This document shows, piece after piece, positions 36,628 through 45,386 of a DNA stretch of 64,000 nt (its first letter is position 1; every line of letters begins with the position of its first letter). The stretch is from positions 992,983-1,056,982 of the forward strand of contig KE159795.1 of the NCBI GenBank assembly GCA_000403475.2. The letters run 5' to 3'. The notes below the pieces were generated by a model. That model was not told the DNA's origin, ran no database searches, and saw nothing but the letters and a program-made list of their open reading frames with translations. The position numbers were made by a program, and so were the translations under genes. The DNA comes from Lachnospiraceae bacterium MD308. Its GTDB lineage: Bacteria > Bacillota > Clostridia > Lachnospirales > Lachnospiraceae.

Positions 36628-36993
36628 TTATGTCTCTGCCAGTTTTTGTATCGCCTCATCCTTCGTTGATACGAAGAAGAAGTCTTTCCCGTTATTCGAC
36701 TCATAGATAAAGTCCTTAAGGGGCTTGCTTGTGTAATGTGAATAGTCGCCGTAGACAGCCGCCTTCACATGATAATTTATAAATTTCTGGAGAATCTCGC
36801 CTGCTATGCCCGTACTGAGGATAAAGAAATCCCCGCAGATAAGATTCTTGTCAATCACAATTTTTTCCGCACCTGTTTCATACTTTACAGTCATTGCCAG
36901 GTCAAGCGCCGTCTGCGCGTCAGAAATCAACTTCCCGTCACTGGAAACAACCGCAATATCAGTTCCATTTACATTAATAATCTCAATATTCAT
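36628..36993 (-). CDS. DUF4180 protein
   Basis: 121 residues, single DUF4180 domain; function unknown. Recognisable blocks are DAQTALDLAMTVKYETG, DKNLICGDFFILSTGIAGEI and FINYHVKAAVYGDYS. The DFFxLxTGxAGE segment is the most conserved part. TTTAGTTTGGGAGGA precedes the ATG. Runs away from the acetolactate synthase terminator. Confidence 0.83.
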   Translation of the reverse strand: MNIEIINVNGTDIAVVSSDGKLISDAQTALDLAMTVKYETGAEKIVIDKNLICGDFFILSTGIAGEILQKFINYHVKAAVYGDYSHYTSKPLKDFIYESNNGKDFFFVSTKDEAIQKLAET

Positions 36994-37033
36994 TTTATCC
37001 TCCCAAACTAAATCTGCAGTACAAATTCCAGTT

Positions 37034-37083
37034 AAAATCCAGGGAACACAGATTACTGTTCACTGAGAGTATGTTCCCTGGAT
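37034..37083 (-). terminator. terminator of the acetolactate synthase gene
   Basis: A perfect 12-base-pair stem (ATCCAGGGAACA at 37037-37048 and its complement at 37072-37083), then four T on the minus strand. It lies eight bases beyond the stop codon of the restored synthase frame (37091), which supports that frame as the true gene end. Confidence 0.7.
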
Positions 37084-37090
37084 AAAAAGA

Positions 37091-37258
37091 TTAGCATAGA
37101 TTATAGCGGGTGTCAAATACCATCTCCCCAATCCCTTTCCCCGGCGGCACAATCGGCAGAACGTTCTCCTCCCGCCCGATTATAAACTCAATAACCACCG
37201 GAACTTTCCGCTCACACTTCGCCTCCATAAACGCCCCCTCAATCTCCCCCCCCCCCCC
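37091..37258 (-). pseudogene. ilvB: 3' end of acetolactate synthase in a shifted frame
   Basis: The minus-strand frame from the G tract down to the TAA at 37091 reads EGAFMEAKCERKVPVV, IEFIIGREENVLPIVPPG, then KGIGEMVFDTRYNLC. This is a normal acetolactate synthase C-terminus (the NVLPIVPPG block is the family's NVxPMVPPG). It would join the upstream frame if the tract had 12 or 15 G instead of 13. Confidence 0.85.
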
Positions 37259-38906
37259 ACCCCCGGACGCGAATCCCCCGCGCCCCGTAGCTCTCAGCCA
37301 GCCTCACAAAATCCGGCGTATACTCCGGGCAGTTCCCGTCCGGCGCGCTGCACATGTCCGGGCAGCTCCTCCGACGCCTCAGGCAAGTGCAAAAATAACG
37401 CCTGTCATAAAACATCTCCTGCCACTGGCGCACATTCCCAAGATACCCGTTATTCAAAATACAGACAATGACCGGCAGCTCAAGAGTTACCGCTGTCGCA
37501 AGCTCATATGCCGTCATCTGGATGCCGCCGTCGCCGCAGATTGCAATCACATCCTTCCCGGGATTTCCAAGCTTTGCCCCAATGGCCGCCGGAAAGCCAT
37601 ACCCCATCGTTCCAAGGCCGCCGGAAGTAAGCATCTGCTTTCCTTGCGTCAGCTCCAAAAACTGTGTCGCCCAGAGCTGGTTCTGCCCTACATCCGTCGT
37701 AATGACCGCATCGGAAAACAGCGCATTTATTTTCCCCATAACCGAAAGAGGCGTCACCCCGCTCTCCCCCCACTGCCCTGCTGCCAGCGGCCGTTTTCTC
37801 CCCCACTCCCGAATCTCACGCCGCCATCCGGCACACTCTAATTCCTCCGCCCTCTCAAGCAGCCCCACAATTGCCTCTTTCGCATCCGCTTTCACCGTGA
37901 TATCTGCTTTCACATCTCTTGAGGCAGATTCCGGCTCGATATCTACATGGATAATAACAGCATTCTTTGCAAATTCTTCCGCTTTCCCGGTAATCCGGTC
38001 GCTGAAACGCACCCCGATGGAAAACAGCACGTCACACCCGCTCACCGCCATATTCGCGGCATACCTCCCGTGAACTCCCAAGTTCCCCACATACAGCGGA
38101 TGATCCGTGGGCAGCGCCCCCATTCCCATAATCGTCGTGACAACCGGAATCCCCGTCTTTTCCGCCAGCGCAGTCATCTCCTTCCCGGCGCGGGCGGCCC
38201 GCACTCCTCCCCCGGCCAGGAAAAGCGGACGCTCTGCCCTACTCAGGCAATCCAGCAGTACCTTCACCCTCTCCCCGGAAATCCCATGGCCGCAGCTCCT
38301 TACACCGTATCCTTTTCCGTCTCTTCCTTCCACCGCCAATCCTTCTTCTTCACGCCCAGCATCCAGTCCATCCCCAAGCTCCCCCGGATACGCGTCACTC
38401 CCCGCAGCCTGCTGGATATCCTTCGGCAGATCAACCACCACAACTCCCGGCCTCCCCGACCTAGCGATGCAAAATGCTTTTCTGATGGTTCTGGCCAGCT
38501 CCTCCCGCCTTCTCACCGTAACCGCGTATTTGGTGACGCTTTTTACTATGCTGAGGGTATCCACTTCCTGGAATGCCCGATTACCGATCAGGCGCGTCGG
38601 AACCTGCCCGGTAAAGCAGACAAGGGGCACACAGTCGTAATTGGCAGTGGCAATCCCCGTCACAAGGTTCGTCGCCCCCGGCCCGCTGGTCACAAGGCAT
38701 ACGCCCACCTTCCCGGTAGAGCGGGCGTACCCGTCCGCAGCATGGATAAGCCCCTGCTCGTGGCGGGGAAGGATGACATCGATTCCCTCCACGCCATACA
38801 GCGCGTTAAACAAATCAATCGCCTGCCCTCCCGGATAAGCAAACAGCGTATCCACCTTTTCACACAACAATGCTTTCACAAAAACTTCTGCTCCCGTAAC
38901 CTGCAT
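37239..38906 (-). CDS. ilvB: acetolactate synthase large subunit, cut short by a poly-G frameshift
   Basis: TPP-dependent synthesis of acetolactate (or acetohydroxybutyrate), first common step of branched-chain amino acids. From 38906 (after GGAGG) the frame codes about 555 residues and ends GWGGGGD when the G13 tract at 37246-37258 shifts it. Motifs: FAYPGGQAI, the RHEQGLIHAADGYAR Glu near 50, CLVTSGPGATN, and the TPP motif GDGGIQMTAYELATAV..NN. An unusual Cys-rich insert (CTCLRRRRSCPDMCS) precedes YTPDFVRLAES. No small subunit gene adjoins it. Either phase variation, decay or a read error. Confidence 0.85.
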   Translation of the reverse strand: MQVTGAEVFVKALLCEKVDTLFAYPGGQAIDLFNALYGVEGIDVILPRHEQGLIHAADGYARSTGKVGVCLVTSGPGATNLVTGIATANYDCVPLVCFTGQVPTRLIGNRAFQEVDTLSIVKSVTKYAVTVRRREELARTIRKAFCIARSGRPGVVVVDLPKDIQQAAGSDAYPGELGDGLDAGREEEGLAVEGRDGKGYGVRSCGHGISGERVKVLLDCLSRAERPLFLAGGGVRAARAGKEMTALAEKTGIPVVTTIMGMGALPTDHPLYVGNLGVHGRYAANMAVSGCDVLFSIGVRFSDRITGKAEEFAKNAVIIHVDIEPESASRDVKADITVKADAKEAIVGLLERAEELECAGWRREIREWGRKRPLAAGQWGESGVTPLSVMGKINALFSDAVITTDVGQNQLWATQFLELTQGKQMLTSGGLGTMGYGFPAAIGAKLGNPGKDVIAICGDGGIQMTAYELATAVTLELPVIVCILNNGYLGNVRQWQEMFYDRRYFCTCLRRRRSCPDMCSAPDGNCPEYTPDFVRLAESYGARGIRVRGWGGGGD

Positions 38907-39014
38907 ATCCTTACATCCTCCTTTATGTATGCGTGTACTTGCATGCATTAACATCATTTTTTTACGGCGCTGTCATCAGATATACTTCCTGTACATCCAA
39001 TCGTGCCGTAAACT

Positions 39015-39617
39015 TTATAATTTCCCTTCCTGTAATATCCCAGTTCCATTTATTCCCCGGACAAACACCGCAACCGACTGCCGGATATACCGCTCCTTGC
39101 CCACCGCAGACAGCGCCTTATCAAAGGACGCGCTCAGAAACGTATATCCAAACGTACCTGAAAAAAAGTTGAGCGCCAGACATTCAAAATCCATGTGCGG
39201 CAGTTTCCCTCTCCGTTCCATTTCCTGAAAGTATTTCGTCAGCGAGGACAAAAAAGCCTCCGGAACTTTCATGATCAGCGGCGCCGTCTCCTCGTAAATC
39301 TGAGGGGCGCGAAGTCCGATAGACAGCCTGACAAAATCCGGCGTCATTTTTTCCATGTATTTTCCCATAAACATCTCAAGGTCCGAAGTAAGCTCCCACT
39401 TTACATCCCCGAATATCTCCGGCGTAACATCTCCCCGCCACCGCTCCTGCTCCACGCCGCTTAATACGATATCCTTTTTCGTCTTAAACTTGCGAAACAG
39501 CGTACACTCATTGACCCCCGCCTCCCTGGCAATGTCCTTTGTCGTCGTTGCGACATAGCCTTTGTCGCGGATTAAAGCCATCGCCGCATCGATAATCTTC
39601 TGGCTGGTATCATCCAT
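39015..39617 (-). CDS. TetR-family regulator
   Basis: 200 residues. The N-terminal helix-turn-helix is KGYVATTTKDIAREAGVNECTLFRKF (read as two blocks, about 18-44); the rest is a ligand-binding helical domain without a recognised signature. It lies 109 bases upstream of the acetolactate synthase gene, same strand, and a shared 8-base half-site near both promoters suggests it controls both. Confidence 0.88.
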   Translation of the reverse strand: MDDTSQKIIDAAMALIRDKGYVATTTKDIAREAGVNECTLFRKFKTKKDIVLSGVEQERWRGDVTPEIFGDVKWELTSDLEMFMGKYMEKMTPDFVRLSIGLRAPQIYEETAPLIMKVPEAFLSSLTKYFQEMERRGKLPHMDFECLALNFFSGTFGYTFLSASFDKALSAVGKERYIRQSVAVFVRGINGTGILQEGKL

Positions 39618-39637
39618 CCTAAAACCCCCTTACCCTC

Positions 39638-39657
39638 ATGCAAGTGATTACTTTCAT
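39638..39657. promoter_or_regulatory. candidate operator of the TetR regulator
   Basis: ATGCAAGT, four bases, then ACTTTCAT: seven of eight positions symmetric, 20 bases before the tetR start. The half-site ACTTGCAT recurs at 38937-38944 upstream of the acetolactate synthase gene. Confidence 0.45.
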
Positions 39658-39724
39658 TTTATATCGGCGCCTGTCGTCCTGTCAAGAACTATCTAAAAGG
39701 CAGGATTCTTTTCTATACCAGATA

Positions 39725-40642
39725 TTACCCCTTCTCCTTTTGGCCTCTCCCGTCACGCTCCGAGATAAACAGCCCCGCCACCGCAAGCACCGTTCCCGCC
39801 GCCGAGACAGCCGTCACCCGCTCATGCAGCACCACCGCGGATGTCACTACCGTTATCACCGGAACCATATAAATATACACGCTGGTCTTTACCGCCCCCA
39901 GCACCTTCACTGCCACATTCCATGTCACAAAGCAAAGCGCAGAGGCACCCAGCCCCAGATAGAGGATATTAAGCAGGTTCATCCTGTCCGCAAACCGCCC
40001 CAAGCCCGGCTCAAAATCAAAGAAACAAAGAGCCGGTGCCATAAAGAGAAGTCCATAGAAAAACGTCCTCCGCGTAGTGAGGATGACCGGATAGCCAAAG
40101 CTCCCGATTTTTTTCGTGAGCAAAGAATAGCACGCCCACACAATCGCCGCCAGCACCGCCAGTATATCCCCCGCAGGATTCAGGGAAAGCTCAGAGCCGT
40201 TAAAGCTGATCATGGCAATGCCCGCTATAGCCACCGCAAACCCGGCAAAAAATCCGGCTCCAAGCTTTTCCCCCACATCCTTATAAGATTTGCCGCGCCC
40301 CAATCCCCGGGACAGCATCGCTGTAAAAAAGGGCGCCACCGATATGATAACCCCCACATTTGACGCCATGGTAAAGGTGAGTGCAATATTTTCCAGCAGA
40401 AAATACAGACTGACTCCGCACAGCCCCGCAAGCGCAAAGACCGCCTCCTGCCTGCGGCTCACCCCCTTAATGCGGTGGGGGCACACAACAACTAAGGCCA
40501 GAAATCCCAGCACAAACCGAAAAAACAATATCTCCACCGGCTGAAAGTCAATCAGCAGCACCTTTGTAGATATAAATGTAGTTCCCCATATGACAATTGT
40601 AAATAACGCCGCCAGATTCCCGGCAAAGCTCTTATCCTTCAT
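39725..40642 (-). CDS. EamA-family (DMT) transporter
   Basis: Ten-helix drug/metabolite exporter, about 305 residues with two EamA repeats (about 5-135 and 150-290). The opening LFTIVIWGTTFISTKVLL and the later GDILAVLAAIVWACYSLL mark each repeat. Substrate unknown. Start at 40642 follows GAGGAGG; the longer frame to 40834 is a shadow of the AraC gene. Overlaps the AraC stop by 11 bases, so they form one transcript. Confidence 0.87.
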   Translation of the reverse strand: MKDKSFAGNLAALFTIVIWGTTFISTKVLLIDFQPVEILFFRFVLGFLALVVVCPHRIKGVSRRQEAVFALAGLCGVSLYFLLENIALTFTMASNVGVIISVAPFFTAMLSRGLGRGKSYKDVGEKLGAGFFAGFAVAIAGIAMISFNGSELSLNPAGDILAVLAAIVWACYSLLTKKIGSFGYPVILTTRRTFFYGLLFMAPALCFFDFEPGLGRFADRMNLLNILYLGLGASALCFVTWNVAVKVLGAVKTSVYIYMVPVITVVTSAVVLHERVTAVSAAGTVLAVAGLFISERDGRGQKEKG

Positions 40643-41480
40643 AAGACCAGCCTCCTCTGCGTCCATCCTTTTCGGCAAACATTTTCCGGTAGCTCCCCGG
40701 AGCAAGCCCGATAAACTGACTGAAATAATTGGTAAAATGGCTCTGGTCCGAAAACCCTGTCTGCATAGCCGTCTCAGCAGGAGAGCTCCCCTTTGCAAGC
40801 ATCTTCTTAGCCGCGCCGATACGGACAGCCTCAAGATAACGGTAGGGAGTGACGCCCTTTTCCTTTGTAAAAGCCCTCAGCAGCGCAGATTTTCCAAGCC
40901 CTGCATAGCGGCAGATATCATCCAGGCAAATCCGCTCCGGAAAATTCTGTTCCATATATTCACACGCCCTCGCAATCTCCTGCCTACACGGCGAAACACA
41001 GCTCTCAAAGGGCTGTCCGAACATCTGGATAAGCCGCAGGATGAGAAACAATAAAGTTTCCTCCCGCCCAAATCCTCCGGTTTCTTCCATAATCATCTCA
41101 TGGAGCACACGCACCTGGCAGGCGATTTCCCCGTCCCGGACAACATTTTTTGAAAACCCCGGCAGCATCCGCCTCCCGGTAACTTCCTGTGCCAGACCAA
41201 GCATGACCTGCTCTCCGATATTGATGCCCCGGTAGTCAAACGCGCCCCCGCCGCTCTGCACGCAGGCATGGCTGTCCCCAGGATTGAACAGTATTACGTC
41301 TCCCCTTTCCAGGACATGCTCCCTGTCTTTACAGGAAAGCATACGATCCCCGCCCTCCACAAGGCCGATAACATAATATCGGTGAAAATGAGCGGGAAAC
41401 GGCTGCATAATCCCTTTGAAACGGTAAGCCTCTACCCCCAGCTCTTCATCGTACACCGCCGTCCTCATTTCCTTCTTCAT
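40632..41480 (-). CDS. AraC-family regulator with cupin sensor domain
   Basis: About 282 residues. N-terminal cupin-like sensor (about 1-150, FPAHFHRYYVIGLVEGGDR and LFNPGDSHACV), C-terminal two-HTH domain (about 180-275, CRYAGLGKSALLRAF and SDQSHFTNYFSQFIGLAPG). This type often controls an adjacent EamA exporter, as here. Start at 41480 follows AGGAGG. Confidence 0.9.
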   Translation of the reverse strand: MKKEMRTAVYDEELGVEAYRFKGIMQPFPAHFHRYYVIGLVEGGDRMLSCKDREHVLERGDVILFNPGDSHACVQSGGGAFDYRGINIGEQVMLGLAQEVTGRRMLPGFSKNVVRDGEIACQVRVLHEMIMEETGGFGREETLLFLILRLIQMFGQPFESCVSPCRQEIARACEYMEQNFPERICLDDICRYAGLGKSALLRAFTKEKGVTPYRYLEAVRIGAAKKMLAKGSSPAETAMQTGFSDQSHFTNYFSQFIGLAPGSYRKMFAEKDGRRGGWSYEG

Positions 41481-41609
41481 GCCAGCTCCTCCTGTCAAAA
41501 TTACCCTTTCCCTTCTTCCCAAACTGCCCTCAGCAGGCAATCTCCATCACTGTTATTTTACAGGAAAGGCCGGCGCGCGTCTTGTAAAATATCTTCCTTT
41601 TCATCCTCA

Positions 41610-43382
41610 TTACATTTCTGCCTTTACAGCCCAGCGGAGTTTCGCGCACCCCGCCCTGCCGTTTCTTCTGCATTCCTCCGCCGACGGCCGGATGACGTCC
41701 TTTGCGATATCGCAGAAGACTCCTTCTTTATAAAACCGCTTAAATGCCTTTTTCACCAGCCTGTCCTCCCCGGAATGGAAAGTAAGGATTGCCGCCCTCC
41801 CTCCGGGAGCCAGCGCCTCTGGCAATCCCGCCAGCATAGCCTCCAGCACTTCAAACTCACTGTTCACATCAATGCGGATTGCCTGGAACACACGCTGGCA
41901 CGTCTTTTTCACCACGTCCTTTTTCTGCTTGTCCTCCGGCAGAAACGCAAGCGCCGCCTCAACAGCCTCCCTGAGCTGCGCCGTAGTCTCCGGTTTCCGG
42001 CCACGCCTGATCCGCCCCGCAATCTCTCCTGCGATTTCCTGAGCGTAAGGCTCGTCCGCATTTTCCGCAAGCATCCCCGCAATCTCTTCCTCACTAAGCT
42101 CCAAAAGCCGCTCCGCTGCCGTCACGCCCTGCTCAGGATTCAGCCGCAGATCCAGCGGCCCCTCCGTCTTATAGGAAAATCCCCGCTCAGGGTTGTCAAT
42201 CTGCATGGAAGACACGCCGAGATCCGCCAGCACAAAATCAAAGGGACCGTATTCCTTCCCGATACGGCCAATCTCCGAAAAATTCTCCTGAATCACCGTC
42301 AGAATATCCTCGTCGTATCCAAGACCGTTAAGCCTCTCCTTCGTCTTCCTGATCTCAATGGGGTCTACATCCAGCCCCCAAATATGCCCCTGCCCTTTTA
42401 GCTGCTCCAGCATCCTGCGGGTATGCCCGCCGTACCCAAGGGTAAGGTCAATTCCCCTCTCCCCCGGCCGAATGTTAAGAACCTCGAGAATCTCCTCCAC
42501 GCAGATGGAAATGTGCATCCCCGCCGGGGTACTTCCCTTGCTGATTACCTTTTCTATCGTATCCGCGTATTTCTCCGGCTCATGCTCTTTATATTTCTCC
42601 TCAAACCTCCTTGGATGGGTTCCCTGATACCTCTGCCTCCTCTTGTGGAGAATAATGCTCTCTCCCCCAGAGCAAATTTTCCTTATCTCCCCCTCCGCCA
42701 CAAGGTACGCCTCCCCGAAAACCGTCACCGCCCCTTCTTTTTGCAAAATATAGCTCCCGTCAGGCAGCGCGTAGAATTTCCGCCCGAAACTGTCCGGATA
42801 CGTAATATCTTCCATCAGCCGCTTTCCGTCCAGCACATCTCCCTTCACCGCCTGGTAGTGGGGCAGCACATTGCACCGGGTCAGCCCAAGCCCCTCCAAA
42901 AACCTCCGGTAAACCTTGCTGGTGCTCTCCCCCGGCATCTCCGGCTGGGCGTATACCGTTCCCGCACAGTTCATCGTTCCCGCGCTGATGCCCATCACAA
43001 TCCCGTCAAATCCCTTAATCGCCTGGATAAGTCCGATTCTCTGGAAAAAACGGTTCTGGGTCGGCACATGGCCTCCCCCCAGGATAATCACGTCATAAGC
43101 CCGGAGATTTTTCACTGCCGCCTCCCCGTTGCGGCTGTCGCACACATCAAACACCGAGACCGAAAGCCCCGTCTCTTTCACCGTCTTCTCAAAAAAGAAC
43201 CGCATCTCATTATTCTGCATATATGCGTCCGGATTGGCGCAGATGAGCAGACATCTTGACTGTTCCTTCCAGTCTGCCTTAAGATTCTCCACCAGGCGGT
43301 TCTCCGGGTTAAAGCCTTTGTAGGACGGCTGCTTTGCCTCCCGGTAAGCGCCGGTAGGGCTGCTTGTCAAATATAAGGTCAT
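41610..43382 (-). CDS. fusion: peptidase E-like (S51) domain - RsmH 16S rRNA methyltransferase
   Basis: A single frame of about 590 residues. Residues about 1-240 resemble peptidase E / cyanophycinase: IILGGGHVPTQN, then GISAGTMN with the nucleophile Ser (about 125), and LPHYQ. Residues about 275-590 are an RsmH-type methyltransferase: GMHISICVEEILEVL, SAM motif DLTLGYGGHTRRML, LADLGVSSMQID, ERGFSY, DLRLNP, VFQAIRIDVNSE and ILTFHSGEDR. RsmH methylates N4 of C1402 in 16S rRNA; a normal copy is expected in the cell-division cluster, so this may be a paralog. Start at 43382 follows AAGGAGG. No stop or frameshift between domains. Confidence 0.85.
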   Translation of the reverse strand: MTLYLTSSPTGAYREAKQPSYKGFNPENRLVENLKADWKEQSRCLLICANPDAYMQNNEMRFFFEKTVKETGLSVSVFDVCDSRNGEAAVKNLRAYDVIILGGGHVPTQNRFFQRIGLIQAIKGFDGIVMGISAGTMNCAGTVYAQPEMPGESTSKVYRRFLEGLGLTRCNVLPHYQAVKGDVLDGKRLMEDITYPDSFGRKFYALPDGSYILQKEGAVTVFGEAYLVAEGEIRKICSGGESIILHKRRQRYQGTHPRRFEEKYKEHEPEKYADTIEKVISKGSTPAGMHISICVEEILEVLNIRPGERGIDLTLGYGGHTRRMLEQLKGQGHIWGLDVDPIEIRKTKERLNGLGYDEDILTVIQENFSEIGRIGKEYGPFDFVLADLGVSSMQIDNPERGFSYKTEGPLDLRLNPEQGVTAAERLLELSEEEIAGMLAENADEPYAQEIAGEIAGRIRRGRKPETTAQLREAVEAALAFLPEDKQKKDVVKKTCQRVFQAIRIDVNSEFEVLEAMLAGLPEALAPGGRAAILTFHSGEDRLVKKAFKRFYKEGVFCDIAKDVIRPSAEECRRNGRAGCAKLRWAVKAEM

Positions 43383-43439
43383 AGGTTCATCCTCCTTGTC
43401 TGTGACTGAAATCGTAACATATACGGACAGGTAATTCAA

Positions 43440-43859
43440 CCGATTCTTCTTCCATTAAACTAATCGGCGACATCCAACAGCACAAATACTGCGTCAGCAC
43501 ATATTCAATATAAATCGTACTCAAAACACTGGTTTCATGGAGGTGCATTTAGATTATAAAACTGCTTGCCAACCAAGCGGAAGGGTGATATCCTTTTCAT
43601 AGGCAGTGCGGAGGACGAATCTGTGTGTTTCTGTTATAGAAAGCAGAAAATCGCTATGCCACAGCCTTGGAAGACCATCGCGCAGCGATTTTGTCTAATC
43701 GGAATTTTCCAAGCAAAAGCTCTCTAAACATGGGTGGGCACCTACCAACCGTTAGGCCAAATATTATTTACTATGAAACACAACCTTCCGGGTAGCCAAA
43801 AAAGCGCAGACTACCCCCATCAAACTTAAAAAGGTTGATTTTGAACTTAACTGACAGGT
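43440..43859 (-). other. noncoding 3' flank of the IS110-family element, structured
   Basis: No convincing gene. It contains a 9-base-pair stem (43647-43655 with 43684-43692), a GGGTAG/CTACCC hairpin near 43777-43815, and a direct-repeat-like AACTTAAAA/GAACTTAAC near 43823-43852. The element's outer boundary is not visible since IS110 elements usually lack terminal repeats. It may hold part of the element's noncoding RNA. Confidence 0.4.
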
Positions 43860-45095
43860 TTATGCGGCAACTACTGGGCTCTCCCAGCCAAGTGCTTTTA
43901 ACTTTTTAAGGTACGCGTTTATCTTGCGTTCCTTATTGAACTGATTGTAATAATCAGCTCCTAGATCCTTGAAAATTACACCATCCTTGAGGATGTGATA
44001 AATTGCAATGAGCATAGAGTGTGCTACCGCTACATAGGCACGCTTCGGACCGCGATGAGCGCTGCTCCTCATAAATTGTGCATAGAAGTAGGACTGCTTG
44101 TTTTTTACAGCAGCATGGGCGCACGTGATCAGCGTTGTGCGCAAGAGGGCATTTCCTTTCCTGGTCTTACCTGACTTTCTCTTTTTGGCACTCTCATTAT
44201 CACCAGGACATAATCCTGCCCATGAGGAAATGTGTTTGTCCGTAGGAAAGCGCTCCATGTCTGTACCGATGACGGAGATGATGGCCTGAGCACTGGTATT
44301 GCCGATGCCGGTAACATCCTGAATTGCCTGTGAAGCCTGCTTTTCTTCCGGTTTCATGAAGTTGTCGATTTCGTCATCCAGATTTTTGATGTGGGCATTC
44401 AATTCATCCAAATGGGCAAGAAGTTCTTTCATCATTCGGCGCTGCAGGGGAGACATGACACCATTCAGGTCATCAATGATCTGCTCCTTGGTAGCTTTGA
44501 GATTATGGGCAATGACTTTTTTCTCGTACATCTCATCATACTTTGCACCGTCGATGGATTGTCCGGTAAGGAGATATTCCAGTATGCTGCGAGCACTTTT
44601 ACCATTGATGTCAGATACGGTTCCTGACAGCTTGATATTGGCTCCCTCCAGCATTTTCTGAAGCCGGTTCAGTTCTCTGGTACGCTCACCAACAAGACTT
44701 TTACGGTAACCAACCAGTTCCCTGAGTTCCCGCTGATCCTTATCCGGGATAAAGCTGGGCTGAAGCAATCCATGCTGAAGAAGATCTGCGATCCATTCCG
44801 CATCCTTCATATCTGTCTTCCGACCGGGTACCGCTTTCATATGGCGTGCATTCACTACCATAGCTTTCAGATCAGAAGATTCAAGGATGTTAAACAGGGG
44901 CTTCCAATAAGATGCTGTACTCTCCATGGCGACCATCTCGCAGCCGCCTTCTTTGAGCCAGTCAGCTAACTCAAGAAGCTCTCTGGTTGTTGCACCAAAC
45001 TCTCGTACCTCCTGCTTTCTGCCGCATCGAAAACAGGCAACGATAAGCTTTTTGTGCACATCAATACCACAACATTTGTCGTAAATTTTATCCAT
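43860..45095 (-). CDS. IS110-family transposase (DEDD, Transposase_20)
   Basis: Recombinase of the IS110 family, about 411 residues. N-terminal RuvC-like DEDD domain (about 1-160: CGIDVHKKLIVACF, AMESTASYWKPL, KTDMKDAEWIADLL), helical middle, and C-terminal Transposase_20 domain (IQDVTGIGNTSAQAII, HISSWAGLCPGDNESAKKR with the Ser nucleophile). Start at 45095 follows TTGGAGG. Recent work shows IS110 recombinases are guided by an RNA from the element's noncoding end. Confidence 0.93.
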   Translation of the reverse strand: MDKIYDKCCGIDVHKKLIVACFRCGRKQEVREFGATTRELLELADWLKEGGCEMVAMESTASYWKPLFNILESSDLKAMVVNARHMKAVPGRKTDMKDAEWIADLLQHGLLQPSFIPDKDQRELRELVGYRKSLVGERTRELNRLQKMLEGANIKLSGTVSDINGKSARSILEYLLTGQSIDGAKYDEMYEKKVIAHNLKATKEQIIDDLNGVMSPLQRRMMKELLAHLDELNAHIKNLDDEIDNFMKPEEKQASQAIQDVTGIGNTSAQAIISVIGTDMERFPTDKHISSWAGLCPGDNESAKKRKSGKTRKGNALLRTTLITCAHAAVKNKQSYFYAQFMRSSAHRGPKRAYVAVAHSMLIAIYHILKDGVIFKDLGADYYNQFNKERKINAYLKKLKALGWESPVVAA

Positions 45096-45386
45096 AATGG
45101 CACCTCCAAGGTAAAATTTACGGCACGGTACTCTGTCTTTTATCATTTTACTATACGTCCTTCTGCCGTGAACTAAAGTTCTTTGAATAGCTGGACAGAT
45201 GGTGGTGCAAATGAGAGTACCTAAAATCAGTTTAGGGAACGGGCTACTGGCCCAAAATAAACACGATCTTTGCCGTTACAATGAGTATAAACAACGGCAC
45301 AAACAAATTCAATAACCTACAGTTTGCACAGTTTCATTTATGGTGGTGCCAAGTGTGTGGGCATGGGGGTTTAGGGGGAACAGAAA
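45096..45386 (-). ncRNA. noncoding 5' flank of the IS110 transposase, candidate bridge RNA
   Basis: About 290 bases without a gene upstream of the transposase. Stem-loops are visible: GGGC/GCCC at about 45241-45255, and GCCGTT / AACGGC around a 15-base loop at about 45273-45299. Position and loop size fit the bridge RNA of IS110-group elements, whose loops pair with target and donor DNA. Its ends and pairing are not determined. Confidence 0.35.

Noticed and set aside
37246-37258. Poly-C/G tract as a simple structural signal (promoter or terminator)
   Set aside because: It lies in the acetolactate synthase coding frame and is better explained as the frameshift site.
37947-38951. 334-residue plus-strand frame
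   Set aside because: Antisense to acetolactate synthase, with His/Arg/Pro-rich shadow composition and no known domain.
41268-42401. 377-residue plus-strand frame
   Set aside because: Shadow of the AraC and RsmH regions; composition is of an antisense frame.
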